Shown: positions 7,550 to 16,262 of the stretch, one piece after another
How positions within the stretch are numbered: the stretch's first letter is position 1
Layout of the letters: every line of letters begins with the position of its first letter
Source: Flavobacterium psychrophilum DSM 3660 = ATCC 49418
GTDB lineage: Bacteria > Bacteroidota > Bacteroidia > Flavobacteriales > Flavobacteriaceae
Assembly: GCF_002217405.1 (NCBI RefSeq)
Contig: NZ_MUHE01000039.1
Span: forward strand, 1 to 59,260
DNA: 59,260 nucleotides
Direction of reading: 5' to 3'
Notes under the pieces: generated by a model
Database searches by the model: none
What the model was told of the DNA's origin: nothing
Seen by the model: the letters and a program-made list of their open reading frames with translations, nothing else
Program-made: the position numbers and the translations under genes

Positions 7550-8299
7550 TTAGTTAACTTCTTGTTTTAACCAATCGTATCCTTTTTCCTCTAATTCTAA
7601 GGCTAATTCTTTTCCTCCAGATTTTACTATTTTACCATCATGAAGAACGTGTACAAAATCTGGAACTATATAGTCTAGCAAACGTTGGTAATGTGTAATT
7701 ACAATTACTGCGTTGTCTTTGCTTTTTAGTTTGTTTACACCATTTGCAACGATACGTAAAGCATCAATATCAAGACCAGAATCTGTTTCGTCAAGAATGG
7801 CAAGTTTTGGTTCGAGCATTGCCATTTGAAAAATTTCGTTGCGTTTTTTCTCTCCACCAGAAAAGCCTTCATTAAGGGAACGAGACAAAAACTTACGGTC
7901 TATTTCTAATAATTCTGATTTTTCACGAATAAATTTTAGCATTTCGTTTGCAGGCATATCTTCTTGTCCACGAGCTTTACGAGATTCGTTTATAGCTGTT
8001 TTCATGAAATTTGTTACCGAAACTCCTGGAATTTCTACAGGATATTGAAACGATAAAAATACTCCTTTGTGTGCTCTTTCCTCTGGGGCTAATTCAGAAA
8101 TATCTTCTCCTTCTAATAATATTTCGCCCTGGGTTACGGTATAGTTTTCGTTTCCTGCAATGATAGAAGAAAGCGTGCTTTTTCCAGCACCGTTTGGTCC
8201 CATAATTGCATGAACTTCTCCTGCTTTTACCTCAAGGTTTATTCCTTTTAATATTTCTTTGTCTTCGATTGAAGCGTGTAAATTTTTTATTGATAACAT
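7550..8299 (-). CDS. sufC: SufC, Fe-S assembly ATPase
   Basis: 249 residues, a cytosolic ABC-type ATPase that drives the SufBC2D scaffold. Walker A is GPNGAGKST (about 35-43), the signature region is [14 protein letters not shown] (about 142-155, the SufC-specific form), Walker B is [12 protein letters not shown] (about 166-177) and the switch His is in VITHYQRLL. The gene sits between sufB and sufD with gaps of 36 and 1 bp. No membrane segments, consistent with a non-transporter role. Confidence 0.98.
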   Translation of the reverse strand: MLSIKNLHASIEDKEILKGINLEVKAGEVHAIMGPNGAGKSTLSSIIAGNENYTVTQGEILLEGEDISELAPEERAHKGVFLSFQYPVEIPGVSVTNFMKTAINESRKARGQEDMPANEMLKFIREKSELLEIDRKFLSRSLNEGFSGGEKKRNEIFQMAMLEPKLAILDETDSGLDIDALRIVANGVNKLKSKDNAVIVITHYQRLLDYIVPDFVHVLHDGKIVKSGGKELALELEEKGYDWLKQEVN

Positions 8300-8335
8300 T
8301 TGTTGAATGTGTTTTTTATTCTGATTTATGATTGA

Positions 8336-9784
8336 TTATCCCACCGAACCTTCTAACGAAATTTCTAATAGTTTTTGAGCTTCAACCGCAAATTCCATGG
8401 GTAATTTATTTAAAACTTCCTTGCTAAAACCGTTTACAATTAGTGCGATGGCTTTTTCGGTTGGAATTCCTCTTTGGTTACAATAAAAAACTTGGTCTTC
8501 TCCTATTTTACTTGTTGTTGCTTCGTGTTCTATTTTTGCCGATGTGTTTTTGCTTTCTATGTACGGAAATGTGTGCGCACCGCAATTATTCCCCATAAGT
8601 AACGAGTCACATTGTGAAAAATTACGAGCATTATCAGCACCTGCACTAATTCTTACCAAACCACGGTAACTATTTTGTGATTTTCCTGCCGAAATTCCTT
8701 TAGAAATAATGGTCGATTTGGTGTTTTTACCAATGTGAATCATCTTGGTACCAGTATCTGCTTGTTGGAAATTATTAGTCACGGCGATTGAGTAAAATTC
8801 TCCAATCGAATTATCTCCTTTTAAGATACATGAAGGATATTTCCAGGTTACAGCCGATCCTGTTTCTACTTGTGTCCAAGAAATTTTTGCGTTTTTCTCA
8901 CACAACCCTCTTTTAGTTACAAAATTATACACCCCGCCTTTTCCTTCTTTGTTTCCTGGAAACCAGTTTTGCACGGTCGAATATTTTATCTCGGCATCGT
9001 CTAGAGCAATTAGCTCGACAACTGCAGCGTGTAATTGGTTTTCGTCACGACTTGGCGCAGTGCAACCTTCTAGATAGGAAACATAACTACCTTCATCGGC
9101 AATAAGAAGTGTTCTTTCAAATTGTCCTGTTCCTGCTTGATTGATACGAAAATAAGTAGATAATTCCATCGGGCAACGAACGCCTTTTGGGATATAACAG
9201 AAGCTTCCGTCAGAGAAAACTGCCGAATTTAATGCCGCATAAAAATTATCTTTTTGCGGTACAACTGTTCCTAAATATTTTTGAACTAATTCTGGAAATT
9301 CACGAATCGCTTCGGATATTGGACAAAAAATAATTCCTTTTTCAGACAATGTTTTTTTGAAAGTCGTGGCTACCGAAACAGAATCGACTACAATATCCAT
9401 AGCCACATTGTTCATCATTTTTTGTTCATCGATAGAAATACCCAGTTTTTTGTACATTTCTAAAAGATCTGGATCTACATCATCTAATGTTTTGTTGGGA
9501 TCTACCGCTTTTGGTGCCGAATAGTATGAAATAGCTTGAAAATCTGGTTTTGCATAATGTACATTTGCCCATTCTGGTTCTACCATGTCTTGCCAAGCAC
9601 GAAAGGCTTCGATACGCCAATCGGTCATCCATTGTGGTTCTTCTTTTTTCAAAGAAATAGCACGTACAATATCTTCATTTAAGCCAATAGGGAAAGTTTC
9701 CGATTCGATATCAGTGTAAAATCCGTACTCATATTCTTTTGTTTCGAGTTCGATTTTTAAATCGTCTTCTGTGTATTTTGACAT
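8336..9784 (-). CDS. sufB: SufB, Fe-S cluster scaffold subunit
   Basis: 482 residues, full-length SufB. It forms the nascent cluster with SufC and SufD. The key cysteine is C392 in [12 protein letters not shown], and the following [18 protein letters not shown] segment carries the conserved Glu and Cys. The N-terminus has the [13 protein letters not shown] motif. The 82-bp gap after sufA contains short direct and inverted repeats, and the ATG is preceded by a run of A on the coding strand. Confidence 0.98.
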   Translation of the reverse strand: MSKYTEDDLKIELETKEYEYGFYTDIESETFPIGLNEDIVRAISLKKEEPQWMTDWRIEAFRAWQDMVEPEWANVHYAKPDFQAISYYSAPKAVDPNKTLDDVDPDLLEMYKKLGISIDEQKMMNNVAMDIVVDSVSVATTFKKTLSEKGIIFCPISEAIREFPELVQKYLGTVVPQKDNFYAALNSAVFSDGSFCYIPKGVRCPMELSTYFRINQAGTGQFERTLLIADEGSYVSYLEGCTAPSRDENQLHAAVVELIALDDAEIKYSTVQNWFPGNKEGKGGVYNFVTKRGLCEKNAKISWTQVETGSAVTWKYPSCILKGDNSIGEFYSIAVTNNFQQADTGTKMIHIGKNTKSTIISKGISAGKSQNSYRGLVRISAGADNARNFSQCDSLLMGNNCGAHTFPYIESKNTSAKIEHEATTSKIGEDQVFYCNQRGIPTEKAIALIVNGFSKEVLNKLPMEFAVEAQKLLEISLEGSVG

Positions 9785-9802
9785 TTTTTTTTAAGTCTTA
9801 AA

Positions 9803-9857
9803 GTTTGAAAGTCTAAGGTTTGAAAGTCAACGCAGGTCTTCCGACTTGATGACTTTC
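9803..9857. repeat. Short direct and inverted repeats between sufA and sufB
   Basis: GTTTGAAAGTC occurs at 9803-9813 and 9818-9828, 15 bp apart. GAAAGTCA (9822-9829) is matched by the inverse TGACTTTC (9850-9857), so an 8-bp stem with a 20-base loop can form in the sufAB transcript. The words belong to an AAAGTC/GACTTT series seen nowhere else in the window. Confidence 0.55.
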
Positions 9858-9866
9858 GACATTCGA

Positions 9867-10196
9867 CTAAAGAGAAAAACTCTCTCCGCATCCGCAAGTT
9901 CTACTTGCATTTGGATTGTTAAAAACGAATCCTTTCCCGTTTAATCCTCCAGAAAATTCTAAAATTGTTCCTGCTAAATAAAGAAAACTCTTTTTTTCGA
10001 CAGCAATTTTTATATTATTATCTTCAAAAACTTTGTCGTTTTCGCCTATCTCTTTATCAAATGTTAAATCGTATGACAATCCTGAACAACCACCACTTTT
10101 TACGCCCACACGAACGTAATCTTGGGTAGCATCAAAACCATCATCTTTCATCATATCGACAATTTTTTTACTGGCAGATTCAGATACTTTTATCAT
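9867..10196 (-). CDS. sufA: A-type Fe-S carrier (SufA/HesB/IscA family)
   Basis: 109 residues from MIKVSESASKKI; an in-frame Met 21 codons upstream lies in sequence unlike the family. A-type carriers hold a cluster through three cysteines, here C37 (GVKSGGCSGL), C101 and C103 (RTCGCGES). The LEFSGGLNGKGFVFNNPNA block is typical. It is first in the leftward sufA-B-C-D operon, so it most likely takes clusters from SufBCD to targets. SufA versus ErpA/IscA naming cannot be settled by sequence alone; position favours SufA. Confidence 0.93.
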   Translation of the reverse strand: MIKVSESASKKIVDMMKDDGFDATQDYVRVGVKSGGCSGLSYDLTFDKEIGENDKVFEDNNIKIAVEKKSFLYLAGTILEFSGGLNGKGFVFNNPNASRTCGCGESFSL

Positions 10197-10319
10197 AACC
10201 TCGTTATTATTTGTTTTTTTTATTGGTGTTATGCAATTTACATAGAAAAACAACTTCAAATTAACGTTTTTTTCTAATGCTTATTTCATTAATTGTTTTG
10301 ATTTTGTCTAAACTAACCA

Positions 10320-10349
10320 CAAAGATAAGTCATAAAATACTTTTTACAA
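10320..10349 (-). promoter_or_regulatory. Promoter of the sufABCD operon
   Basis: On the minus strand a TTG -33 element (10347-10349) lies 19 bp from a TATCTTTG -7 box (10320-10327), a near-ideal Bacteroidetes promoter. The start would be near 10313, giving a leader of about 117 bases, long enough to hold regulatory structure. I found no clear operator or riboswitch in it. Confidence 0.65.
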
Positions 10350-10395
10350 GTTTTACCAACATATTTATAACTAATAACGAAATAGAAAAAGTCTA

Positions 10396-10424
10396 TTTGA
10401 TACGCTTTAAAACAAATGATTTTG
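10396..10424 (+). promoter_or_regulatory. Candidate promoter of the MBL hydrolase gene
   Basis: TTTG (10396-10399), 17 bp, then TGATTTTG (10417-10424), one mismatch to TANNTTTG. It diverges from the sufA promoter and lies about 30 bases upstream of the ATG at 10455. Confidence 0.4.
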
Positions 10425-10454
10425 CTTAAATTGCAATCTTAAATTAAAAATAAA

Positions 10455-11315
10455 ATGAGACTTTATCCTATAGAAACAGGCAATTTTAAACTCGATGGTG
10501 GTGCGATGTTTGGCGTAGTTCCTAAAACCATTTGGAACAAAACCAATCCTGCCAACGAAAATAATTTAATAGACATTGCTGCCCGTTGCCTTTTAATAGA
10601 AGACAGAAACCGATTAATCTTAATTGATACCGGAATGGGAAACAAACAAACAGAAAAGTTTTTTGGCTATTATTCGCTTTGGGGAAACCATTCAATAGAC
10701 AAATCGCTGGCAAAATACGGGTTCTCTCGTGATGATATCACCGATGTTTTTATGACCCACCTGCATTTTGACCATTGCGGCGGAAGCGTTATCTGGAATA
10801 AAGAAAAAACAGGTTACGAAGTCGCTTTTAAAAACGCAAAATTCTGGACAAACGAAAACCACTGGCAATGGGCAACAAAACCTAACGCTAGAGAAAAAGC
10901 CTCTTTCCTATCCGAAAATATTTTGCCAATGCAAGAAAGCGGTCAGCTTAATTTTATTACCAAAGCAAATTCTGATTTTGAAATGGCTTCAGAATTAAAT
11001 TTTGATATTTTTTATGTAGATGGCCATACCGAGAAAATGATGATTCCACATATTAAATACCAAGACAAAACAATTGCTTTTTGTGCCGATTTAATTCCAA
11101 CGGCAGGACATTTGCCCTTACCGTATGTCATGGGTTACGACACAAGACCTCTTTTAACAATGCCAGAAAAATTAAAATTTTTAACTTCGGCAGCAGAAAA
11201 TAATTATTATTTATTTCTAGAACACGATGCACATAATGAAATAATTACCGTCGAAAAAACCGAAAAAGGAATTCGACTAAAAGAGACTTTTTCGTGTTCA
11301 GAAATATTAACATAA
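10455..11315 (+). CDS. MBL-fold metallo-hydrolase (lactonase-like subgroup)
   Basis: 286 residues, no signal peptide, so probably cytoplasmic. The metallo-beta-lactamase zinc motif is H102-L-H104-F-D106-H107 in THLHFDHCGG. Later metal-ligand candidates are the His in YVDGHTEKM (about residue 197), the Asp in IAFCADLIPTAGH (about 215) and the His in FLEHDAHNE (about 259). The two-zinc arrangement and length resemble the subgroup containing acyl-homoserine-lactone lactonases and methyl parathion hydrolase, but substrate cannot be read from the sequence. It is divergent from sufA; the next gene, a protease, has its own -7 box. Confidence 0.88.
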   Translation: MRLYPIETGNFKLDGGAMFGVVPKTIWNKTNPANENNLIDIAARCLLIEDRNRLILIDTGMGNKQTEKFFGYYSLWGNHSIDKSLAKYGFSRDDITDVFMTHLHFDHCGGSVIWNKEKTGYEVAFKNAKFWTNENHWQWATKPNAREKASFLSENILPMQESGQLNFITKANSDFEMASELNFDIFYVDGHTEKMMIPHIKYQDKTIAFCADLIPTAGHLPLPYVMGYDTRPLLTMPEKLKFLTSAAENNYYLFLEHDAHNEIITVEKTEKGIRLKETFSCSEILT

Positions 11316-11327
11316 TGTTAAAAAAAC

Positions 11328-11335
11328 TAAATTTG
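11328..11335 (+). promoter_or_regulatory. Candidate -7 box of the S8 protease gene
   Basis: TAAATTTG matches TANNTTTG. It lies 51 bases upstream of the chosen ATG at 11386 and upstream of the alternative ATG at 11356. No clear -33 element. Confidence 0.35.
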
Positions 11336-11385
11336 ATGCAAAAATCAAGACTTTTATGCAAAAAATAGAACTAAACTATAATATC

Positions 11386-12990
11386 ATGAAGATTTTAAAA
11401 CCCATTTTTATATCTGGAATAATTGCTTTTACAATGGCTAGTTGTGGTGGCGCTAAAACGATAATGAGCACAAATGTTGCAAATATCGATAAAATGCCTC
11501 TAAAAACAACCCCTATTTCTGAAGCCAACATGAAACGCTGGAGCCATTTAGATTTAGTAAAAGACACCGTTCCCGGAATGAGCATAGACAAAGCGTATGG
11601 TTTCCTAAAAGGTAAAAAAATGACCCCCGTTATTGTAGGAATTGTTGACTCAGGAGTAGATATAGATCATGAAGATTTGAAAGGTAAAATCTGGACTAAC
11701 CCAAAAGAAATAGCAGGAAACAAGAAAGATGATGATAATAATGGTTTTATAGATGATGTGCATGGTTGGAATTTTTTAGGCGATACTAATAATGAACAAT
11801 TAGAAATGACCCGTATCGTAAAAAAAGGGAACGATGGCTCGCAGCAGTTTAAAGACGCTTCTGCAGAACTTGAAAAAAGCAAAACAGAACTTGCCCCTCA
11901 AAAACAACAAATAGACATGCTTTTGGGCGCAGACAAAGCCGTAAGAGAATATCTTAAAAAGCCTAATTTTACATTAGCAGATGTAAAAGCAATGCAAACC
12001 ACAGATCCAACAATGGTGCAATACAAAGGAATGTTTACCCAAATATTATCGGGGACTACAAAAGCTGAATTCGATTCTCAAATACAAGAATATCAAGATT
12101 ATGTTTACGATCAATTAAACTATAATTTAAACACCGAATTTGACGGACGTAAAGTCGTAGGAGACAATCCCTACGATATGACCAATAAACATTACGGAAA
12201 CAATATTGTTTATGGCCCTAAAAAAGAAGGCGCAAAACATGGTACACACGTAGCAGGAATTATTGCTCAGGTTCGTAATAATAATAAAGGTGGAGACGGT
12301 ATTGCATCAGAGGTAGTAAGAATAATGTCTGTTCGTGCAGTGCCTAACGGAGATGAATACGACAAAGATATTGCATTAGCCATTCGTTATGCTGTAGATA
12401 ATGGTGCAAAAATAATTAACGGAAGTTTCGGAAAAAGCTATTCTCCGAATAAAGAATGGGTTTACGATGCCATAAAATATGCAGAATCTAAAGATGTTTT
12501 ATTTGTACACGCAGCAGGAAATAGCTCCGAAGATATAGACACGGCTCCTAATTTTCCAAATGATACCGATGGCGCAAACCCAGAATATGCTGATAATGTA
12601 TTAACAATTGGCGCACTAAACTATGAGTATGGCGCATCGCAAATGGCAAATTTCTCTAACTACGGGAAAATAAATGTTGATATTTTTGCCCCTGGAGTAA
12701 AGATTTATGCCACAACACCAAAAAATACTTATAGTTTTTTAGACGGAACATCTATGGCATCGCCTAATGTTGCTGGAGTTGCCGCTTTAGTTCGTGCTTA
12801 CTATCCAAGTCTTACCGCTTCGCAAGTAAAACATATTATTATGGACTCTGGAACCTTACTAACCAATTCTTTCAATTTAGCTGGGGCAGAAGGAACTCAA
12901 ACTACTTTAGCGTCTATTTCTAAAACAGGAAAAATTGTAAACGCATACAACGCTTTAGTTTTAGCCGAAAAAATGACCGCAAAAAAATAA
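11386..12990 (+). CDS. Subtilisin-like S8 serine protease, lipoprotein
   Basis: 534 residues from MKILKPIFISG, chosen because it puts a clean lipoprotein signal at the N-terminus (FTMASCGG, lipid Cys at residue 20); an in-frame ATG at 11356 would add ten polar residues. The catalytic triad is D88 (GIVDSGVDIDH), H288 (KHGTHVAGI) and S456 (GTSMASPNVAG), with the oxyanion Asn in HAAGNSSED. Subtilases normally have Asp and His about 30-50 residues apart; here they are 200 apart, with a charged helical insertion (about 130-260). No T9SS sorting domain. Probably exported and membrane-anchored; substrates unknown. Confidence 0.93.
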   Translation: MKILKPIFISGIIAFTMASCGGAKTIMSTNVANIDKMPLKTTPISEANMKRWSHLDLVKDTVPGMSIDKAYGFLKGKKMTPVIVGIVDSGVDIDHEDLKGKIWTNPKEIAGNKKDDDNNGFIDDVHGWNFLGDTNNEQLEMTRIVKKGNDGSQQFKDASAELEKSKTELAPQKQQIDMLLGADKAVREYLKKPNFTLADVKAMQTTDPTMVQYKGMFTQILSGTTKAEFDSQIQEYQDYVYDQLNYNLNTEFDGRKVVGDNPYDMTNKHYGNNIVYGPKKEGAKHGTHVAGIIAQVRNNNKGGDGIASEVVRIMSVRAVPNGDEYDKDIALAIRYAVDNGAKIINGSFGKSYSPNKEWVYDAIKYAESKDVLFVHAAGNSSEDIDTAPNFPNDTDGANPEYADNVLTIGALNYEYGASQMANFSNYGKINVDIFAPGVKIYATTPKNTYSFLDGTSMASPNVAGVAALVRAYYPSLTASQVKHIIMDSGTLLTNSFNLAGAEGTQTTLASISKTGKIVNAYNALVLAEKMTAKK

Positions 12991-13010
12991 TTATCTATTT
13001 TAAATGTAAG

Positions 13011-13060
13011 ACACAGCTTCTGCAGGATATCTTATCACGCTGCAGAATCTGTGTTTTTTT
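13011..13060 (+). terminator. Terminator of the S8 protease gene
   Basis: A 15-bp stem with one mismatch (arms 13011-13025 and 13040-13054, 14-base loop) is followed by a T run to 13060. The M1 peptidase gene begins 11 bases later. Confidence 0.85.
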
Positions 13061-13071
13061 AATCCTATCAA

Positions 13072-14943
13072 ATGAAAAAAATACACTTACTTACTTTATT
13101 TAGTTTTGGCTCTCTTATAGCTCAAAATAATCCAAACCCAGGTTATTGGCAACAAAAAGTCGATTATAAAATGGAGGTCGAGATGAATGTAAAAAACTAT
13201 CAATACAAAGGCAAACAAACCTTAGTTTACACCAATAACTCTCCCGATACTTTACATCGCGTGTACTATCATTTGTTCAACAACGCTTTTCAGCCTAATA
13301 GCTGTATGGATGCTCGACTAAAAGCCATAAAAGATCCTGACGGAAGAATGGTAACCAAAGTAAAAATAGGTGATAAAGAAGTAAAAGAAAGTAGAATTTC
13401 TGCTTTAAAAGCGAATGAAATAGGATTTCTAAAAATTTCAAACTTAAAACAAGACGGAATCGAACTCAAAAATAAAGTTGTGAGCACAATTCTCGAAGTA
13501 GATTTAGCAAAACCATTATTACCCCACACTTCGACAACTTTTTCGCTAGATTTTGATGGGCAAGTACCCGTGCAAATTCGCCGTTCGGGACGAAATAACA
13601 AAGAAGGTGTCGAACTTTCTATGTCGCAATGGTATCCTAAAATGGCCGAATATGATTATGAAGGCTGGCAAGCAGACCCTTATATTGCAAGAGAATTTCA
13701 TGGTGTTTGGGGAAATTTTGATGTAAGTATCACCATCGATAAAAACTATATTTTAGGTGGTTCTGGTTATTTACAAAACCCAAATAAAATAGGATATAAT
13801 TACCAAGATTCCGGAATTGTTGTTACTCTTCCTGAGAAACAAAAAACGTTGACTTGGCATTTTGTTGCACCAAATGTGCATGACTTTACTTGGGCTGCCG
13901 ACAAGAATTACATTCATGACAAATTAGTAACAAATTTTGGAACGACGCTACACTTTTTATACAAAAATAATCCAAAAATTATTGATAACTGGAAGAATTT
14001 ACAACCTAAAACAGCGCAACTCATGGAAATTTACAACAAAACTGTTGGCAAATATCCTTATAAACAATATTCTGTAATACAAGGAGGCGATGGCGGAATG
14101 GAATATGCAATGTGTACTTTAATCCTAGGCGAAGGAACTTTTGATGGTTTATTAGGCGTTACAGCCCACGAAATGGCACATTCTTGGTTCCAGCACATAT
14201 TGGCATCTAACGAAAGTAAAAACAGTTGGATGGACGAAGGTTTTACCACTTGGTTAGAAAATTATGGCCTAAACGAAATTGCCGATAAAAAAGCAGAAAA
14301 TCCTCATGCCGATTCTTATACTGGTTATATATCATTAGTAAAATCTGGTAAAGAGCAACCACAAACTACACATGCTGATCGTTACGACGAAAATCGTCCG
14401 TATAGCATTCAGGCATATAGCAAAGGTAATATTTTCTTATCTCAGCTAGAGTATGTTATTGGTAAAGAAAACTTCATGAAAACCTTGAAACGTTATTTTG
14501 CCGATTATAAGTTTACACATCCCACACCAAACGATATTAAACATACGGCCGAAAAAGTATCTGGAGCAAACCTAGATTGGTACTTAAACGACTGGACGAA
14601 AACTACAAATACTATTGATTACGGAATCAAATTGGTAGAAAATCATGGAGAAAACACAAAAATAACACTCGAAAGAATTGGTAGAATGCCAATGCCTCTT
14701 GATGTTTTAGTTACTTATGAAGACGGAAATCAAGAAAGTTTTTATATCCCCCAAACCTTAATGCGCTGGACAAAAGAAAATCAAAATCTAGCTATAAAAA
14801 GAACTGTTCTAGAAGGTTGGGATTGGGCATATCCTACATTCGAATTTAATGTTAATACAAAATCCCCAATAAAAAACATTGCCATTGACCCAAGCGGACT
14901 CATGGCCGATGTGAATAAAGAAAATAATTTTTTTAAGAAATAA
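13072..14943 (+). CDS. M1 family metallopeptidase (aminopeptidase)
   Basis: 623 residues with a Sec signal peptide (MKKIHLLTLFSFGSLIAQ). The zinc site is H366-E367-x-x-H370 (AHEMAHSW) with the third ligand E389 (WMDEGFTTW), the normal M1 spacing. The GGMEYAM segment just before (about 342-348) is the substrate-binding GxMEN-like box. The N-terminal third is the M1 beta domain. Likely a periplasmic or surface aminopeptidase acting on peptides. A small unknown secreted protein follows 6 bp later; the protease upstream is separated by a terminator. Confidence 0.93.
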   Translation: MKKIHLLTLFSFGSLIAQNNPNPGYWQQKVDYKMEVEMNVKNYQYKGKQTLVYTNNSPDTLHRVYYHLFNNAFQPNSCMDARLKAIKDPDGRMVTKVKIGDKEVKESRISALKANEIGFLKISNLKQDGIELKNKVVSTILEVDLAKPLLPHTSTTFSLDFDGQVPVQIRRSGRNNKEGVELSMSQWYPKMAEYDYEGWQADPYIAREFHGVWGNFDVSITIDKNYILGGSGYLQNPNKIGYNYQDSGIVVTLPEKQKTLTWHFVAPNVHDFTWAADKNYIHDKLVTNFGTTLHFLYKNNPKIIDNWKNLQPKTAQLMEIYNKTVGKYPYKQYSVIQGGDGGMEYAMCTLILGEGTFDGLLGVTAHEMAHSWFQHILASNESKNSWMDEGFTTWLENYGLNEIADKKAENPHADSYTGYISLVKSGKEQPQTTHADRYDENRPYSIQAYSKGNIFLSQLEYVIGKENFMKTLKRYFADYKFTHPTPNDIKHTAEKVSGANLDWYLNDWTKTTNTIDYGIKLVENHGENTKITLERIGRMPMPLDVLVTYEDGNQESFYIPQTLMRWTKENQNLAIKRTVLEGWDWAYPTFEFNVNTKSPIKNIAIDPSGLMADVNKENNFFKK

Positions 14944-14949
14944 TTTTCA

Positions 14950-15690
14950 ATGAAATTTATATATTTATTACTTATTTCGGCTTCAATATTTGCACAAGAC
15001 AAAAGTATTGAAGCCAAAATAATGGCTATAACCGCCAGCGATTCTAACCCTAAAAATCGAGAATTTACCATACATTATGAGATAGAAAACCTAACAAATA
15101 ATTCGGTTTCATTTTTTCTAACCCCCAACACTCTGATTGCAAATGCAGCAGCTTCGATGACTTTGTTTCCTGTTTATAAAATATATATAAACGATGTTTT
15201 TATTTCGCTCGACGGACCCTTTTTTGAAAAAAACGGCATCGATTGGGAAACTAAACTCCTCGGTTTTAAAGATTATACAACACCCCAAGCCAAAGAAGTA
15301 ATTAAAAAAGTGATAGCAGAATTTGAAGCAAAAAACAAACTGATTGTAGAAAATTATACAAAAAATGGCGGGAAAAGTACCGTTGAGAAATGGATTCTTG
15401 AAAACCACCATTTACTCGAATCTAAAATTACGTTAAACCCAAAAGAAACAAAATCCTTTGTGATAAAGACCTCTTGGAACAGGGAGCGCTATTTTAAAGA
15501 AGATGATCTAGAATATTATCTGGACGAAAAAGACAAGTACGAATTCGAATTGGTTTTAGACTTGAAGAAAACATCCTTTAAAGAAAAATTGTGTGAAGAA
15601 GAATATTTAAGAATAAAAAAAGACCGCAACTTTATTGAAGGAATATTTACCACAAATAAAGTAAAAATAGATTTTAAAGAGAAAATCTAG
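14950..15690 (+). CDS. Unknown secreted protein downstream of the M1 peptidase
   Basis: 246 residues with a signal peptide (MKFIYLLLISASIFAQ). I recognise no family. The mature part starts with a beta-rich region (TIHYEIENLTNNSVSFFLTP, residues 39-58) resembling a small Ig-like fold, has a Lys/Glu-rich helical middle (about 115-155) and ends in charged strands. Only 6 bp separate it from the M1 peptidase, so the two are probably co-transcribed; a role linked to that enzyme is speculation. Its end overlaps the convergent ferredoxin gene by 4 bp. Confidence 0.75.
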   Translation: MKFIYLLLISASIFAQDKSIEAKIMAITASDSNPKNREFTIHYEIENLTNNSVSFFLTPNTLIANAAASMTLFPVYKIYINDVFISLDGPFFEKNGIDWETKLLGFKDYTTPQAKEVIKKVIAEFEAKNKLIVENYTKNGGKSTVEKWILENHHLLESKITLNPKETKSFVIKTSWNRERYFKEDDLEYYLDEKDKYEFELVLDLKKTSFKEKLCEEEYLRIKKDRNFIEGIFTTNKVKIDFKEKI

Positions 15691-16016
15691 CTTTCTGGAG
15701 CCAACTCGATTTCTAATCCGTCTATTTCTGTTGTTATTTGAATTTGGCATCCCAAACGACTATTTTCTTTTACGTTAAATGCTTCAGAGAGCATGGCGCC
15801 TTCATCGTCTCCTATTTCTGGCAATACAACATCATTTAAAACATAACATTGGCAAGAGGCACACATTGCCATACCGCCACAAATACCTATTGTACCTTCG
15901 GGAACTAGTTCGTACATGCGAACTAATTCCATGATATTCATACTCATATCTGTTGGAGCTTGTACCTCGTGCGAGACACCTTCTCGGTCTGTGATTTTGA
16001 TAGTAATATCTTGCAT
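15687..16016 (-). CDS. [2Fe-2S] ferredoxin, adrenodoxin type
   Basis: 109 residues from MQDITIKITDREG; an in-frame Met 15 codons upstream runs past the promoter. The cluster ligands are C46, C52, C55 and C90 (CGGMAMCASC and LGCQ), the C-x5-C-x2-C...C pattern of adrenodoxin/Fdx. An extra C57 is next to the motif. Soluble electron carrier, possibly for Fe-S assembly or a monooxygenase; the partner is unknown. It is monocistronic and convergent with the gene on its left. Confidence 0.92.
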   Translation of the reverse strand: MQDITIKITDREGVSHEVQAPTDMSMNIMELVRMYELVPEGTIGICGGMAMCASCQCYVLNDVVLPEIGDDEGAMLSEAFNVKENSRLGCQIQITTEIDGLEIELAPES

Positions 16017-16032
16017 TATTATTTTTTTTACA

Positions 16033-16061
16033 CAAAAGTATAAATTATTAGATAAAAACAA
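16033..16061 (-). promoter_or_regulatory. Promoter of the ferredoxin gene
   Basis: On the minus strand TTG (16059-16061), 18 bp, then TACTTTTG (16033-16040). The start near 16027 gives a leader of about 11 bases. It is back to back with the tRNA promoter. Confidence 0.6.
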
Positions 16062-16069
16062 TATATTTG
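16062..16069 (+). promoter_or_regulatory. Candidate -7 box of the tRNA-Ala gene
   Basis: TATATTTG matches TANNTTTG and ends 11 bases before the first tRNA base, so transcription would start almost at the mature 5' end. Confidence 0.5.
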
Positions 16070-16080
16070 AAAAAAATATT

Positions 16081-16154
16081 GGGGGATTAGCTCATTTGGC
16101 TAGAGCGCTTGCCTGGCAGGCAAGAGGTGGTCGGTTCGAATCCGATATTCTCCA
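16081..16154 (+). tRNA. tRNA-Ala (anticodon GGC)
   Basis: 74 bases folding as a cloverleaf. The acceptor stem GGGGGAT pairs with ATTCTCC (two G-U pairs). The D arm is GCTC/GAGC, the anticodon stem is CTTGC/GCAAG with loop CTGGCAG (anticodon GGC), and the T loop is TTCGAAT. The discriminator base is A. CCA is not encoded (CTA follows), so it must be added after transcription. Confidence 0.97.
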
Positions 16155-16183
16155 CTATAAAACCAAAAAACCAAACCAAAAGC

Positions 16184-16215
16184 AAAACGCCTTAACTAAA
16201 TAGTTAAGGCGTTTT
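16184..16215. terminator. Bidirectional terminator between tRNA-Ala and the RND permease gene
   Basis: A perfect 15-bp inverted repeat (16184-16198 and 16201-16215) with a 2-base centre and A/T ends on both sides. It can end both the tRNA transcript and the leftward efflux operon. Confidence 0.9.
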
Positions 16216-16262
16216 CAATATTTATGGTTTTTTCTTGTCTTCTAAATAATACTTTCGCTACT

